A stretch of DNA of 37,188 nucleotides from an uncultured Clostridia bacterium (GCA_947628165.1 CANQYV010000010.1:1-37188), one strand, 5' to 3'; counted from the stretch's first letter, positions 24,204 through 34,194 are shown. The notes: generated by a model from the letters alone, not told the origin. Program-made: numbers and translations.

Positions 24204-26858
24204 ATGAAAAAAAGGTTTCTTGCCGCCGCGCTGGCGGCGCTGACGCTGCTTCCCGCGATTTTAGGCGGATGCGGTCCGAAACGCGGCGCAGGCGACGACA
24301 CCGGCGACGGCACGACAGCGCCAGAGGACGACGGCTTTACGGCAACCGTCCCGTCCGATTTTAACGGATATGTGCTGAGGGCAGACGCGTCGGGCAAATA
24401 CGACATAAGCGACAACCTCTTCGGGATATTCCTCGAGGACATCAACTTCGCCGTGGACGGCGGGCTTTACGCCGAGCTCGTCTGCAACCGCTCGTTTGAA
24501 TACGGCTCGCTCACTTCGGACGGCGCGATGTACACCTGGTCGAAGGTTGGCGGCGCCGCAGTTTCCGTTGTCGACGGCAGCAAAAACGGCTCGTCCTTAA
24601 ACGAAAACAACCCCCATTACGCAAAGGTCAGGGGCTCCGCGGGCGACGGCATCGCAAATTCCGGCTTCAACAACGCAACGGCGATAGAGAAAGACGGCGA
24701 GTACATCTTCTCCGTTTTCGCCCGCGCCGTAAACGGATATTCGGGCGCCCTCAAGGTCGCGCTCATGCGCGGGACAAATACGATAGCGGAGGGCAAGACC
24801 GAAAAGCTCACGGACGAATGGCAGAAGTACACGCTGACGCTCAAGGCTGAAAAAGACTCCCCGTCCGCGACGAGAGTCACGGTCACGCTCGAGGGCACGG
24901 GCGCGGTCGATCTCGACATGGTCTCCCTCTTCCCGAAGGACACGTTCAAGGGGCGTGAGAACGGCGTCCGCCGCGACCTTGGCGAGATGCTCGAGGCGCT
25001 CGAACCGAAGTTCTTCCGCTTCCCCGGCGGATGCATAATCGAAGGCTCCACGCTCGCGAAGGCTTACAGCTGGAAGGATTCGATCGGAGACGGCATGGAG
25101 TTTGAGATAAACGGCGAGACTACGGTCGGCGACGTCGCGACGCGTCCGCTCGGCGAGAGCATCTGGTCTTGGAACTGGCAGCCGTACTATATGTCATACG
25201 GCCTCGGCTTCTACGAATATTTCCTTTTATGCGAGGATCTCGACTGCGCGCCCGTTCCGGTATTGAACTGCGGCATGTCCTGCCAGGGGCAGCCCGGTCC
25301 GAACGGCGTTGAGGTGCCGAGCATAAACGGCGACGTCTTCAAGCAGTACATACAGGACGCGCTCGACCTCGTCGAATTCTGCCGCGGAGGCGAGGATACG
25401 AAGTGGGGCGCGGTCCGCGCCGCGATGGGACATCCGGAGCCGTTCGAGCTTGAATACATAGGGATCGGCAACGAGCAGTGGGGCGACGAATACAACCGCC
25501 GCTACGCGAAATTCCGCGAGGCGTTCAACGAAGCCAAGGAAAATGACCCCGAGCTCTACGGCGACATAAAGCTCATCATGGCAAACGGTCCGTTGGCGAC
25601 GTCTCAGGACGGCTGGAACGTCGTCAAGTCAAAGGGCAACGACATAGCCGAGCTCCTCGACGAGCACTACTACTGCGATCCGTCCTGGTTCCTTTCCAAC
25701 ACTGACAGATATAATTCCTACGACCGCGAGGGGCCGACGGTGTTCGTCGGCGAATACGCCGCGAAGTCGAACACTTCGGCGGCGGCGATAGCGGAGGCCG
25801 CGTATATGACCTCCCTCGAGCGCAACGGAGACATCGTCGAGCTCGCCGCGTACGCGCCGCTCTTCGCCTCCGAGGGGCGCACGCAGTGGGAACCCGACCT
25901 CATCTGGTTCAACGGCAGCGAGGTATGGGGCTCCGTCAACTACTACGTCCAGAAAATATTCTCCAATAACCAGCCCGACGCCGTCATCCCGTCCGAAACA
26001 GACCTGTCGCACGCCTCCGGCGGCGCGCTCACAGGCATGGTGGGCGTCGGCACATGGAAGACGATGGCGCTGTTCGACGACTTTGAAGTCACCGACAACA
26101 AGACGGGAGAGGTGCTCTACTCAAACGATTTCTCAAGCGAGGATCTCTCGGGGACGAAGAGCCCCGGCGGGCAGTTCGCGATAAGACGCGGCGGGCTCGC
26201 GCAGACCTCGACCGGCAACCCCGCAAACGACATCACAGGCGACGTCATCTACCTCACCGACATTAAATCAAGCAGCTACACCGTGACGTTCAAGGCGCAG
26301 AAGCTGTCGGGCAGCGAGGGCTTCATCATCCCGTTCGCGGTCGACGACGAGAAGAACTTCTATCACTGGAACATCGGCGGCTGGAACAACACCGTATCCT
26401 GCCTCGAGCACACGACCGACAACGTGAAGAGCGGCATCATAGACTCGACGAACAAGCCCTTCACCGTCGAGGACAACCGCGAATATATAATAAAGCTCGT
26501 CATAGACGGCGCCTCCGTCAAGGGCTATATCGACGACGAGCTGATGATAGACTACACCGCCTCGGACGCGCTCGGGATATATTCCGTCATAGGCGAGGAC
26601 GAGGACGACATCATAGTAAAGATAGTCAACACCGGCACGTCGGATATTTCACTGTTCGTCGACCTTTCCTCGGCGACGCGCTATTCCGGCGACGCGGAGC
26701 TTGAATATATCGACTTCATCTCTCCCGAGACCGTGAACAACCGAAGAAAAACGTCCGTCGAAATAAAGACCGATACGATAAAAGGCGTCGACCACGGGAC
26801 GTTTGAGTTCAGCGCGGGAGGCTACGGCATGGCGGTCATCCGCGTGCCGAAGAAATAA
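24204..26858 (+). CDS. GH51-type alpha-L-arabinofuranosidase lipoprotein, copy 1
   Basis: 884 aa, exported and lipid-anchored (lipobox LGGC, Cys23). An N-terminal segment DNLFGIFLEDINFAVDGGLYAELVCNRSFEYG is typical of GH51, followed by a CBM4_9-like sandwich (about 110-255). The catalytic barrel has FFRFPGGCIIEG, acid/base Glu424 in GIGNEQW, and nucleophile Glu517 in VGEYA. A LamG/DUF1080-like sandwich (about 625-800) is inserted before the final beta domain. GH51 enzymes release arabinofuranose from arabinan or arabinoxylan. The gene is 22 bp after ruvB and 42 bp before a close paralogue. Confidence 0.88.
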   Translation: MKKRFLAAALAALTLLPAILGGCGPKRGAGDDTGDGTTAPEDDGFTATVPSDFNGYVLRADASGKYDISDNLFGIFLEDINFAVDGGLYAELVCNRSFEYGSLTSDGAMYTWSKVGGAAVSVVDGSKNGSSLNENNPHYAKVRGSAGDGIANSGFNNATAIEKDGEYIFSVFARAVNGYSGALKVALMRGTNTIAEGKTEKLTDEWQKYTLTLKAEKDSPSATRVTVTLEGTGAVDLDMVSLFPKDTFKGRENGVRRDLGEMLEALEPKFFRFPGGCIIEGSTLAKAYSWKDSIGDGMEFEINGETTVGDVATRPLGESIWSWNWQPYYMSYGLGFYEYFLLCEDLDCAPVPVLNCGMSCQGQPGPNGVEVPSINGDVFKQYIQDALDLVEFCRGGEDTKWGAVRAAMGHPEPFELEYIGIGNEQWGDEYNRRYAKFREAFNEAKENDPELYGDIKLIMANGPLATSQDGWNVVKSKGNDIAELLDEHYYCDPSWFLSNTDRYNSYDREGPTVFVGEYAAKSNTSAAAIAEAAYMTSLERNGDIVELAAYAPLFASEGRTQWEPDLIWFNGSEVWGSVNYYVQKIFSNNQPDAVIPSETDLSHASGGALTGMVGVGTWKTMALFDDFEVTDNKTGEVLYSNDFSSEDLSGTKSPGGQFAIRRGGLAQTSTGNPANDITGDVIYLTDIKSSSYTVTFKAQKLSGSEGFIIPFAVDDEKNFYHWNIGGWNNTVSCLEHTTDNVKSGIIDSTNKPFTVEDNREYIIKLVIDGASVKGYIDDELMIDYTASDALGIYSVIGEDEDDIIVKIVNTGTSDISLFVDLSSATRYSGDAELEYIDFISPETVNNRRKTSVEIKTDTIKGVDHGTFEFSAGGYGMAVIRVPKK

Positions 26859-26900
26859 TGCGTATTATTCAAAGAAAATAAAATTTTCGGAGGAAAAAGC

Positions 26901-29615
26901 ATGAAGCTAAGGATCACATCAGCAATTCTCGCGCTCGTCACCCTTTTGACGCTCGCGCTTTCCGCGTGCGGACCTAAGGGCGGCAGCGGCGACGACACCG
27001 GCGACGCATCTGCGTCGGGCACCGCGGGCGGCACGGAGGCGCCCCCGGTCAACATCGACCCGAACGAACCCTTTGACGGGTTCAAACTGACCGCTACGGG
27101 AGAGGAAAGCTATGACATAAGCGACAACCTCTTCGGCCTCTTCCTTGAGGACATCAACCGTGCGGTCGACGGCGGTCTTTACGCCGAGCTCGTCAACAAC
27201 CGCTCGTTCGAGTACGGCAGCATGGCGGCTGCGGGCGGCAAGCACGCATGGCAGCGCGACAGCACGCAGTCGGTCACGTTCGACGTCATCGACGGCACGG
27301 CGGACAAATCGTATCTCAACGAGAACAACCCGCATTACGCCCGCGTGACGAACACGAACACCGAGCCCAAGGGCTTATACAACAACGGCTACTACAACAT
27401 GATAGCGGTCGAGAAGGATGCGGAATACAAGTTCTCCTTCTACGCGCGCGCCGTTGACGGTTATTCCGGAAAGGTGTATTTGAGCATCGAGGACTCATCG
27501 TCCAAAAAGCTCGCCGAGGGCACGGTCGACAAGATCACGGACAAATGGGCAAAATACGAGGTCACGATGAAGGCGACCGAGAAGGTCTCCTCCGGGCTTC
27601 GCGCCGTCGTGAGGATAGACACCGGCACCGTTGATTTTGACATGATATCCCTCTTCCCGAAGGATACATACAAGGGACGCGAGAACGGTCTGCGCCGCGA
27701 CATTGCGGAGATGATAGAGGACCTTCAGCCCAAGTTCTTCCGCTTCCCCGGCGGATGCATAATCGAGGGCGAGACGCTCGAGTACGCATATGACTGGAAG
27801 GCCTCGATCGGCTACGGTCTCGAATTCGACATCAACGGCGAAAAGACAGTCGGAGACGTCGCGACGCGCCCGATACAGGTCAACATCTGGGCGGGATGGG
27901 ACGACAACAAGGAGCCCCTCGTTGACGCCAACCCCTACTATATGTCATACGGCCTCGGCTTTTACGAGTACTTCCTCTTCTGTGAGGACCTCGAATGTGA
28001 GCCCGTTCCGATACTCAACTGCGGTCTCTCCTGCCTCGGCCGTCCGAACGCTTCGGGACCCGAGCCCGGCACGCCCGAATTCCAGCGCTACATTGACGAC
28101 GCGCTTGACCTCGTCGAGTTCTGCATGGGGGACACCGATACAGAATGGGGCGCAGTCCGCGCCGCAATGGGTCATCCCGAAAAATTCGAGCTGCACTACA
28201 TAGGCATCGGCAACGAGCAGTTCGGCAGCGAATACAACCGCCGTTACGCCAAGTTCCGCGAGGCGTTCAACGAAGCCAAGGAAAAGGACCCCGAGCTCTA
28301 CGGCGACATAAAGCTCATCATGGCGAACGGTCTCACCTCCGGCTCGACTGACGGCTGGGACTCCGTCAAGGCGGCAGGCGGCGGAACGAAGCTCGCCGAC
28401 ACGCTCGACGAGCACTACTACAACTCGCCGACATGGTTCCTTATGAGCGAGAACCGCTACGACTCCTACGACCGCGAAGGTCCGACGGTATTTATCGGCG
28501 AATACGCGTCTCAGAGCAACACCTCGCTCTCCGCGATGGCTGAAGCCGCGTACCTCACCTCCGTTGAGCGCAACGGAGACATAGTCGAGCTCGCCGCATA
28601 CGCTCCCCTGCTCGCGAACGACTCCTTTGCGGGTTGGAAATGGGTGCCCGACCTCATCTGGTTCAATTCCGACACGGTATGGGGCTCGACGAACTACTAC
28701 GTTCAGAAGATATACATGAACAATCAGCCCGACAAGATAATCCCCTCCGAGCTCGACGGCCTCGGCTACTCGAAGCTCAATTCCCTCTCGGGAAAGATAG
28801 GAGTCGGGACATGGGTCACCTCCGCCACATTCGACGACATAAAGGTGACTGACAACAAGACGGGCGACGTCCTCTTCTCCAACGACTTCTCCGACTCCGA
28901 TCTCAAGGGCTCAACTAAGGTCGGCGGCGCATTCTCCGTCAAGAACGGAGTTCTGACGCAGACCAACACCGCATATCCTTCAAACGACGTCACGGGCGAC
29001 GTCATCTACTTCGGCGATGCGTCATGGACCAACTACACGCTGACGTTCAAGGCGACAAAGACGGGCGGCGGCGAGGGCTTCATCATCCCGTTCGCAGTCA
29101 AGAGCGCGCAGGACTTCTTCCACTGGAACATAGGCGGCTGGGGCAACACAAAGTCCGCCGTTGAGTTCTGTGAGGGCGGCGCGAAGAGCGGACAGCTCCC
29201 CGGCACCGTCAAGGACTTCAGAGTTGAGAACGGCAAGACGTATGAGATAAAAATCGTCATCGAAGGCTACAACATAAAGGGCTATATAGACGACGAGCTC
29301 ATGTTCGACTTTGACTCCGCTTACACGCGCGGCATCTACTCCGTCATAGGCGAGGACGAGAACGACATAATCATAAAGATAGTCAATACCGACGAAAGAA
29401 ACAAGATCCCCGTCCGCATCGACCTCTCCAAAGTCAGCTCCTTCTCCGGCGAGCTGACGGCGCAGAAGATACTCTTCGGCTCAAAGGATACAGTCAACAA
29501 CGCAACCGCCTCCCCCATAAGAATAAGGGATGAAAAGATAACAGTCGCGCCTGTTTTCGACTACACGATACAGTACAGCTCGATGATAGTTATCCGCATA
29601 CCGAAAAACGGCTGA
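26901..29615 (+). CDS. GH51-type alpha-L-arabinofuranosidase lipoprotein, copy 2
   Basis: 904 aa, same architecture as the previous gene throughout: lipobox LSAC, the FLEDINRAVDGGLYAEL block, CBM4_9-like sandwich, GH51 barrel with acid/base Glu439 (GIGNEQF) and nucleophile Glu534 (IGEYA), and the same inserted LamG-like sandwich. The two are clearly a tandem duplication, now well diverged. Differences include a short insertion around WAGWDDNKEPLVDAN, next to the substrate side, which may change specificity. GGAGG ribosome site. A strong terminator follows. Confidence 0.88.
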   Translation: MKLRITSAILALVTLLTLALSACGPKGGSGDDTGDASASGTAGGTEAPPVNIDPNEPFDGFKLTATGEESYDISDNLFGLFLEDINRAVDGGLYAELVNNRSFEYGSMAAAGGKHAWQRDSTQSVTFDVIDGTADKSYLNENNPHYARVTNTNTEPKGLYNNGYYNMIAVEKDAEYKFSFYARAVDGYSGKVYLSIEDSSSKKLAEGTVDKITDKWAKYEVTMKATEKVSSGLRAVVRIDTGTVDFDMISLFPKDTYKGRENGLRRDIAEMIEDLQPKFFRFPGGCIIEGETLEYAYDWKASIGYGLEFDINGEKTVGDVATRPIQVNIWAGWDDNKEPLVDANPYYMSYGLGFYEYFLFCEDLECEPVPILNCGLSCLGRPNASGPEPGTPEFQRYIDDALDLVEFCMGDTDTEWGAVRAAMGHPEKFELHYIGIGNEQFGSEYNRRYAKFREAFNEAKEKDPELYGDIKLIMANGLTSGSTDGWDSVKAAGGGTKLADTLDEHYYNSPTWFLMSENRYDSYDREGPTVFIGEYASQSNTSLSAMAEAAYLTSVERNGDIVELAAYAPLLANDSFAGWKWVPDLIWFNSDTVWGSTNYYVQKIYMNNQPDKIIPSELDGLGYSKLNSLSGKIGVGTWVTSATFDDIKVTDNKTGDVLFSNDFSDSDLKGSTKVGGAFSVKNGVLTQTNTAYPSNDVTGDVIYFGDASWTNYTLTFKATKTGGGEGFIIPFAVKSAQDFFHWNIGGWGNTKSAVEFCEGGAKSGQLPGTVKDFRVENGKTYEIKIVIEGYNIKGYIDDELMFDFDSAYTRGIYSVIGEDENDIIIKIVNTDERNKIPVRIDLSKVSSFSGELTAQKILFGSKDTVNNATASPIRIRDEKITVAPVFDYTIQYSSMIVIRIPKNG

Positions 29616-29631
29616 TAAAACGGTCATAACG

Positions 29632-29677
29632 AAAAATATCCCGTGCCGCCATCCGGCGGCACGGGATATTTGTTTTA
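29632..29677. terminator. Bidirectional terminator between GH51 copy 2 and the GH43-like gene
   Basis: A 17-bp perfect stem (29634-29650 with 29655-29671) with a 4-nt loop ATCC; the plus strand ends TTTGTTTTATT and the minus strand in a T-run. It closes both convergent units. Confidence 0.9.
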
Positions 29678-29699
29678 TTCGGTTTTGTCTGCCGTCACA

Positions 29700-32393
29700 T
29701 TACGACGCTTCGTTGCCGAATACTCTGACCTCGTACACGGTCGGCGTATACCAGTCGAGCTTTTCGCCGTAGACGCTCGTGCTGTCCCAGCTGCTGTCCT
29801 GCCATCTGCGGGCCTCGAGAACGTCTATCTTTATGTAGCGGTATGTGCCCTTAACGAGATGAGACGAGAAGCCGACCGCCTTCGTCACCGTCGTGTCGGT
29901 GAGCTTCGTGCTGTCGCGTATGACATCCCATTTCTTGCCGTCGGTGCTTCCCGAGACTCTGTACACATAGAAGCCCTCGGAGCCCTTGACGATGTTCCAC
30001 GAGATCTGAAGGTTCTTAAGATCGCACTCGCGGCCGAGATCTATGCGCAATGAGAACGGCCAAGCGTTCGTGCTCGCGACGTATGCGGTGTTGTAGTCGC
30101 CGTCAACGATGTTAGACGGCGCGCCCTCAGCAGTCGCCGGAACGGATGCCGTGACCTCTGCGCCCTGCGATACGAGCTTGCCGTATGTCACGGGTATCAT
30201 GTCGCCCGTCTCGTCGTTGTAGAGTATCTCCGGGAAGTAGTCGTAGAACGCATACCCCTTTGAGAACGATATCGGGGCGAGCATCGTGCCGCTCACGCCG
30301 GCTCCCTGCGCGGGGCCCCAGCGGTACGCGTGCATTATCTCTTTCTTGTTCTCGCTGCTGCCTATCTCGAATATCCAGCTCGACTGCGAGCCGAACGTCG
30401 ATGTGTTGCCTATCGGGCGCAGGTCGCTCCATCCGGTCTTCATGTTGTCGGAGACCGCATACGCGCCGGCACTCGGAGCCCAGCCTGAGGTCTGCGAAAC
30501 GAAGAGATAATAGAGACCGTCCTTCTTGACTATGTTCGGCATCTCGCGGTACATCTCGGGGAACAGCCTTGCCGTTACCTCCTCGATGCCCGTGTAGTCG
30601 TCGGTGAATTTAAAGACGTATGTCGTCGCGTTCGCGCCGCTGTCGACGCCGGGCTTGTTTGCCGCGGCGAGCAGATACGCCGTGCCGTCGTCGTCGACGA
30701 ATATCGACATGTCGCGGACCTCAACTCCGAGCGGGTTGAAGATGTCTACCGTGAACTCGCCGCCGGGCGTGCCCGTCGCGAGGAAGAGCTTGCCGTCGGC
30801 GTAACCGTTCGGCTTCTCCCAGTGCGCGGCGACGATGACCTTGTTCTTTTCCTTGATGTACGCGACCTTCGTGCTCTCTATCTTGCAACTCTTCATAAGC
30901 TGATGGTCGGTCGGGCGAAGGACGGTCCGCGGATTGCCGAAGCTGTAACCGTCTTTGGAGGTCAGCTCCTTAAGCGTTGCGGCGCCGTTCTGTACCTCGA
31001 GCGAGTAACTGTAATACATCTCGCCGTCCGTCATTGTGCTCTTCGAGTGCAGGCTCTGACCTCCCTGATTGCTGATCAGGTAGAGCTTCACGTCAGGCAT
31101 CTCGCGGGTGACAGCCGTCGCGCTCTCGCCTTCGATGACGGTGTCGCCGTACTTCATCTTCACTTCATATGTGTATGTGCCGAACGGGAGATCGTAATCC
31201 TGCCATGACGTGCCGTTGCCCTCATAAATGAGCTCGGCCTCGCCGCCCTCCTTCCGGCGGTACACCTGATAGACGTCCGCGTCCAGCCCGGGCGCGCCCC
31301 AGTTGAGCGATACGCAGTCGACGTCTCCCTTTCTGTCCGTCGCAAACGGAGTTGCGGTAAGCGGAACAACGGTTCCGGTATTCATTGAATAAATGTTGAC
31401 CTCCGCCAGATTGCAGCCGCCCTTCTTTTCAAATACCACGGACTTATATTCGCCCGTCGTCTTGAGTTTTCCGTACATTACGGTCTCGACGACGCGCGCG
31501 GTCGGAGCTTCCGTTATCTCCCAGAGCAGGTCGCGGCCGCCGTCTTCCTTTACGCCGTAGAACTTCCCGCCGACGGACGAGGAGTCGCTTATGTAGGAGA
31601 TCGCGCCGACATTCGATACTCTTCCGAACGTGAACTTGACGTTCGAGGCGTCCTCAACGAGCGTCGAGGGGTTATTGTCCGTCGCGGCGTTGTCGTCCGC
31701 CCTCATCGAGACCTTCTGCATCCCGGATTCCGTGGGGTCGACGTCCCTTATCACCGGTGAGCCGTCCTCATAGAGCTCGCGCTCGGGCTCCATTATGAGG
31801 TCGGGAGATATGTTCTCCGCCGAGTATATCTCAAACTCGGAGATGTTGGCGCATTCCTTTGTGTTCTCATACTTGATGTAGCGGAACGCGGCAATGTTCT
31901 CAAACGACTTGTGCTTTATCAGAACCTTTGACGTCGGCGCCGAGGGGATCTGATAGATCGGCGTCCACTTTATACCGTCGACGCTGCCGTAGAACGTCCC
32001 TATAAGTCTTGACTCGTAGCCTGAGCGCGGCGCAAAACCGAGCTGACCTATAACGACGCGCTCGCCGAGGTCGACCTTGATCCAGCCGTTTTCGACGCCG
32101 TCGAAGAATGTTCCGACGTCGCCGTCGAACGCGTTCATCGCAACGTCGGGGCCGTCGTTCCACGGCGTCGAGCTCGTCACCATGTCCTCCGTGACCGTTA
32201 TCTTCGTGTAGACAACGTCCCCTGTCGGCTCAGGGTATGACATCGCGCCGAATGTCTCAGGGTCTGGCCAATCCGGCAGTGAAACCGCCGCGTCTTCCGT
32301 GTCTCCCCCGTTGCCGAAGCCGCCGCAGGACACAAGGAGAAGAAGCGTCGCCGCCGTTAAGACCAAGGCGGCCGCAGTGCGCAGTTTCTTCAT
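29700..32393 (-). CDS. Multidomain lipoprotein: discoidin, FN3, GH43-like propeller, discoidin
   Basis: 897 aa from ATG 32393, chosen because GGAGA is 10 nt upstream; upstream Mets are too close to or before it. Lipobox VSC with Cys23. A discoidin (F5/8C) domain at about 55-195 (WIKVDLGERVVIGQLGF); a second divergent one may follow. FN3-like at about 345-435. A GH43_34-like five-blade propeller at about 440-740 has the VRDMSIFVDDDGTAYLL and acid REMPN motifs, with YYLFVSQTSGW. A final discoidin domain spans about 760-890. GH43 relatives cleave arabinan or galactan. The catalytic base of blade 1 is not evident, so it may bind rather than cleave. Likely partner of the GH51 pair. Confidence 0.7.
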   Translation of the reverse strand: MKKLRTAAALVLTAATLLLLVSCGGFGNGGDTEDAAVSLPDWPDPETFGAMSYPEPTGDVVYTKITVTEDMVTSSTPWNDGPDVAMNAFDGDVGTFFDGVENGWIKVDLGERVVIGQLGFAPRSGYESRLIGTFYGSVDGIKWTPIYQIPSAPTSKVLIKHKSFENIAAFRYIKYENTKECANISEFEIYSAENISPDLIMEPERELYEDGSPVIRDVDPTESGMQKVSMRADDNAATDNNPSTLVEDASNVKFTFGRVSNVGAISYISDSSSVGGKFYGVKEDGGRDLLWEITEAPTARVVETVMYGKLKTTGEYKSVVFEKKGGCNLAEVNIYSMNTGTVVPLTATPFATDRKGDVDCVSLNWGAPGLDADVYQVYRRKEGGEAELIYEGNGTSWQDYDLPFGTYTYEVKMKYGDTVIEGESATAVTREMPDVKLYLISNQGGQSLHSKSTMTDGEMYYSYSLEVQNGAATLKELTSKDGYSFGNPRTVLRPTDHQLMKSCKIESTKVAYIKEKNKVIVAAHWEKPNGYADGKLFLATGTPGGEFTVDIFNPLGVEVRDMSIFVDDDGTAYLLAAANKPGVDSGANATTYVFKFTDDYTGIEEVTARLFPEMYREMPNIVKKDGLYYLFVSQTSGWAPSAGAYAVSDNMKTGWSDLRPIGNTSTFGSQSSWIFEIGSSENKKEIMHAYRWGPAQGAGVSGTMLAPISFSKGYAFYDYFPEILYNDETGDMIPVTYGKLVSQGAEVTASVPATAEGAPSNIVDGDYNTAYVASTNAWPFSLRIDLGRECDLKNLQISWNIVKGSEGFYVYRVSGSTDGKKWDVIRDSTKLTDTTVTKAVGFSSHLVKGTYRYIKIDVLEARRWQDSSWDSTSVYGEKLDWYTPTVYEVRVFGNEAS

Positions 32394-32443
32394 ATTTTTC
32401 ATGTCTCCGTTTCCGTGCATACTGCACATTTTTTCTTATATCA

Positions 32444-32472
32444 AATATAACATTTATGTGCCTGTTTGTCAA
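32444..32472 (-). promoter_or_regulatory. Sigma-A promoter of the GH43-like lipoprotein gene
   Basis: Minus strand: consensus TTGACA (32472-32467), 17-bp spacer, TATATT (32449-32444). The start is expected near 32437, with a leader of about 44 nt. Confidence 0.7.
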
Positions 32473-32537
32473 CATTATTTTTTATGCCTCGTATTTTTCG
32501 CCGCCCGGAACAAAGACGAAAAAATGCACATCTAACG

Positions 32538-32558
32538 GCCTTAGAAAAGGCTTTTTTT
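32538..32558 (+). terminator. Rightward terminator with no gene upstream
   Basis: GCCTT-AGAA-AAGGC then seven Ts. The upstream neighbour is transcribed leftward, so nothing obvious needs terminating here. It lies 14 bp before the -35 of the MATE promoter. Confidence 0.55.
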
Positions 32559-32572
32559 GTACTGACGGATGA

Positions 32573-32601
32573 TTGAAATGAACGTCGGATTGTGCTATAC
32601 T
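32573..32601 (+). promoter_or_regulatory. Sigma-A promoter of the MATE gene
   Basis: TTGAAA (32573-32578), 17-bp spacer, TATACT (32596-32601). The start is expected near 32608, which places the reading-frame Met codons upstream of it outside the message and supports ATG 32665 as the true start. Confidence 0.7.
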
Positions 32602-32664
32602 TTGTCATGTACGCGTTTGGGCGGATCGAAAACAAGGAAAACAAAAAAGGAGGGCGCGCGCAAG

Positions 32665-34083
32665 ATGGCTGAAGAAGGCGGAATAAAGCGGCATCACACC
32701 GATATAGACATGACCCGCGGCAGCATACCGTGGCTCCTTATCGGTTTCGCGATACCGATGCTTATCGGCAATCTGTTTCAGCAGCTCTACAACACCGTTG
32801 ACTCATACGTCGTCGGAAATTACGTTGGGCAGTCGGCGTTCGCCGCCGTCGGCAACGTCGGACCGATACTGAATACCGCGATAGGATTTTTCTCCGGATT
32901 TGCGACGGGCGCGGGCGTCGTCATCGGTCAGTACGCGGGCGCGAAGGACGAAAAACGGCTCGAGGACACGGTCTCGACGACGATCGCCGTCTCCCTCATC
33001 CTCTGCGTCGTCTTCACCGTCATATGCACGCTCTCGGTCCCCTTCATGCTCGACATAATGAATATGCCCGACTCTGCCGACGGGGACAGCGTCAGACAAA
33101 ACGCTGCAATTTATCTCAGAATCTACTTTCTCGGCATGACGGGGCTCATGCTCTACAACATCGGCGCCGGCATCCTGCGCGCCGTCGGGAATTCCGTGAT
33201 CCCTCTTATCGCCCTTGTCATCTCCGCCGTAATCAATATCGTCCTCGACCTCTCGTTCGTTCTCGGACTTCACATGGGCGCCGACGGCGTCGCATACGCG
33301 ACGATAATCGCGCAGGCGTGCTCCGCCGCCTATATCCTCTTTTATCTGACGCGCTCGCGCGCCTCGTACCGCATAGTCTGGCGCAAGCTCCATATAGACC
33401 GCGCCATTTTGTCGAAGATAATAAGGATCGGCATACCGACGGCGGTCCAGCTAGCGATAACGGCGTTTTCCAACGTGTTCGTGCAGTCGTACATAAACGC
33501 GTTCGACAAGGACTGCATGGCGGGGTGGGCGTCGTACAACAAGATAGACGCGTTCGCAATGCTCCCGATGCAGAGCATCTCTCTCGCGGTGACGACGTTC
33601 GTCAGCCAGAATTACGGCGCCGGTCAGCCCGAACGCTCCCGCAAGGGCGCGACGGCGGGCATCATAATCTCTCTCATCATAACTGTCACGCTCATCATCC
33701 CCATAATGTTTTTCGCGGACGGGCTCGTCGCGATCTTCAACGACGAGGGGCGGACGGTCGAGTTCGGCGCGCTGTTTCTGCGCTATATTTCCCCGTTCTA
33801 CGTCCTCTGCCTCTATAATCAGATAATCGCGGGCGTTCTGCGCGGCGCGGGCGAGTCGCGCGCGCCGATGCTCATCATGCTCGGCTCGTTCGTCGTGTTC
33901 CGTCAGGTATATCTCTTCACTCTCTCGCGCCTCTCAAGTTCCGTTATGGTCATAACGTTCGCGTATCCCGCGGGCTGGGCGCTCTGCTCGCTTCTGATGT
34001 TCCTTTATTACAAATTCGCGCCGTGGGAGGCGCGTCACCTTGAGATCACGGGCAAAAAGCCCGCGGAGGCGGCGCAGTCATAA
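32665..34083 (+). CDS. MATE-family multidrug/cation antiporter
   Basis: 472 aa from ATG 32665, chosen because AAGGAGGG stands about 11 nt upstream and earlier Met codons fall before the promoter start. About 12 membrane segments in two similar halves (NorM/DinF-type): PWLLIGFAIPMLIGNLFQQLYNTVDSYVVG in the first helix pair, GAGVVIGQYAGAKDEKRLEDT, and the second-half repeat IGIPTAVQLAITAFSNVFVQSYINAFD. These export organic cations or drugs in exchange for sodium or protons; the cargo cannot be told from sequence. Single-gene unit with its own promoter and terminator. Confidence 0.92.
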   Translation: MAEEGGIKRHHTDIDMTRGSIPWLLIGFAIPMLIGNLFQQLYNTVDSYVVGNYVGQSAFAAVGNVGPILNTAIGFFSGFATGAGVVIGQYAGAKDEKRLEDTVSTTIAVSLILCVVFTVICTLSVPFMLDIMNMPDSADGDSVRQNAAIYLRIYFLGMTGLMLYNIGAGILRAVGNSVIPLIALVISAVINIVLDLSFVLGLHMGADGVAYATIIAQACSAAYILFYLTRSRASYRIVWRKLHIDRAILSKIIRIGIPTAVQLAITAFSNVFVQSYINAFDKDCMAGWASYNKIDAFAMLPMQSISLAVTTFVSQNYGAGQPERSRKGATAGIIISLIITVTLIIPIMFFADGLVAIFNDEGRTVEFGALFLRYISPFYVLCLYNQIIAGVLRGAGESRAPMLIMLGSFVVFRQVYLFTLSRLSSSVMVITFAYPAGWALCSLLMFLYYKFAPWEARHLEITGKKPAEAAQS

Positions 34084-34099
34084 GCAAAAATAATATTCC

Positions 34100-34152
34100 G
34101 TCCCCGGAAGCCGCCTTTCAATGAAGGGCTCCGCTTCCGGGGACCTTTTTTT
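34100..34152 (+). terminator. Terminator of the MATE gene
   Basis: GTCCCCGGAAGC (34100-34111) pairs with GCTTCCGGGGAC (34133-34144), then CTTTTTTTATTTTT. Confidence 0.9.
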
Positions 34153-34194
34153 ATTTTTCAAACAAAAACGGAAAAAAGAGGCATTGCAAAATCT

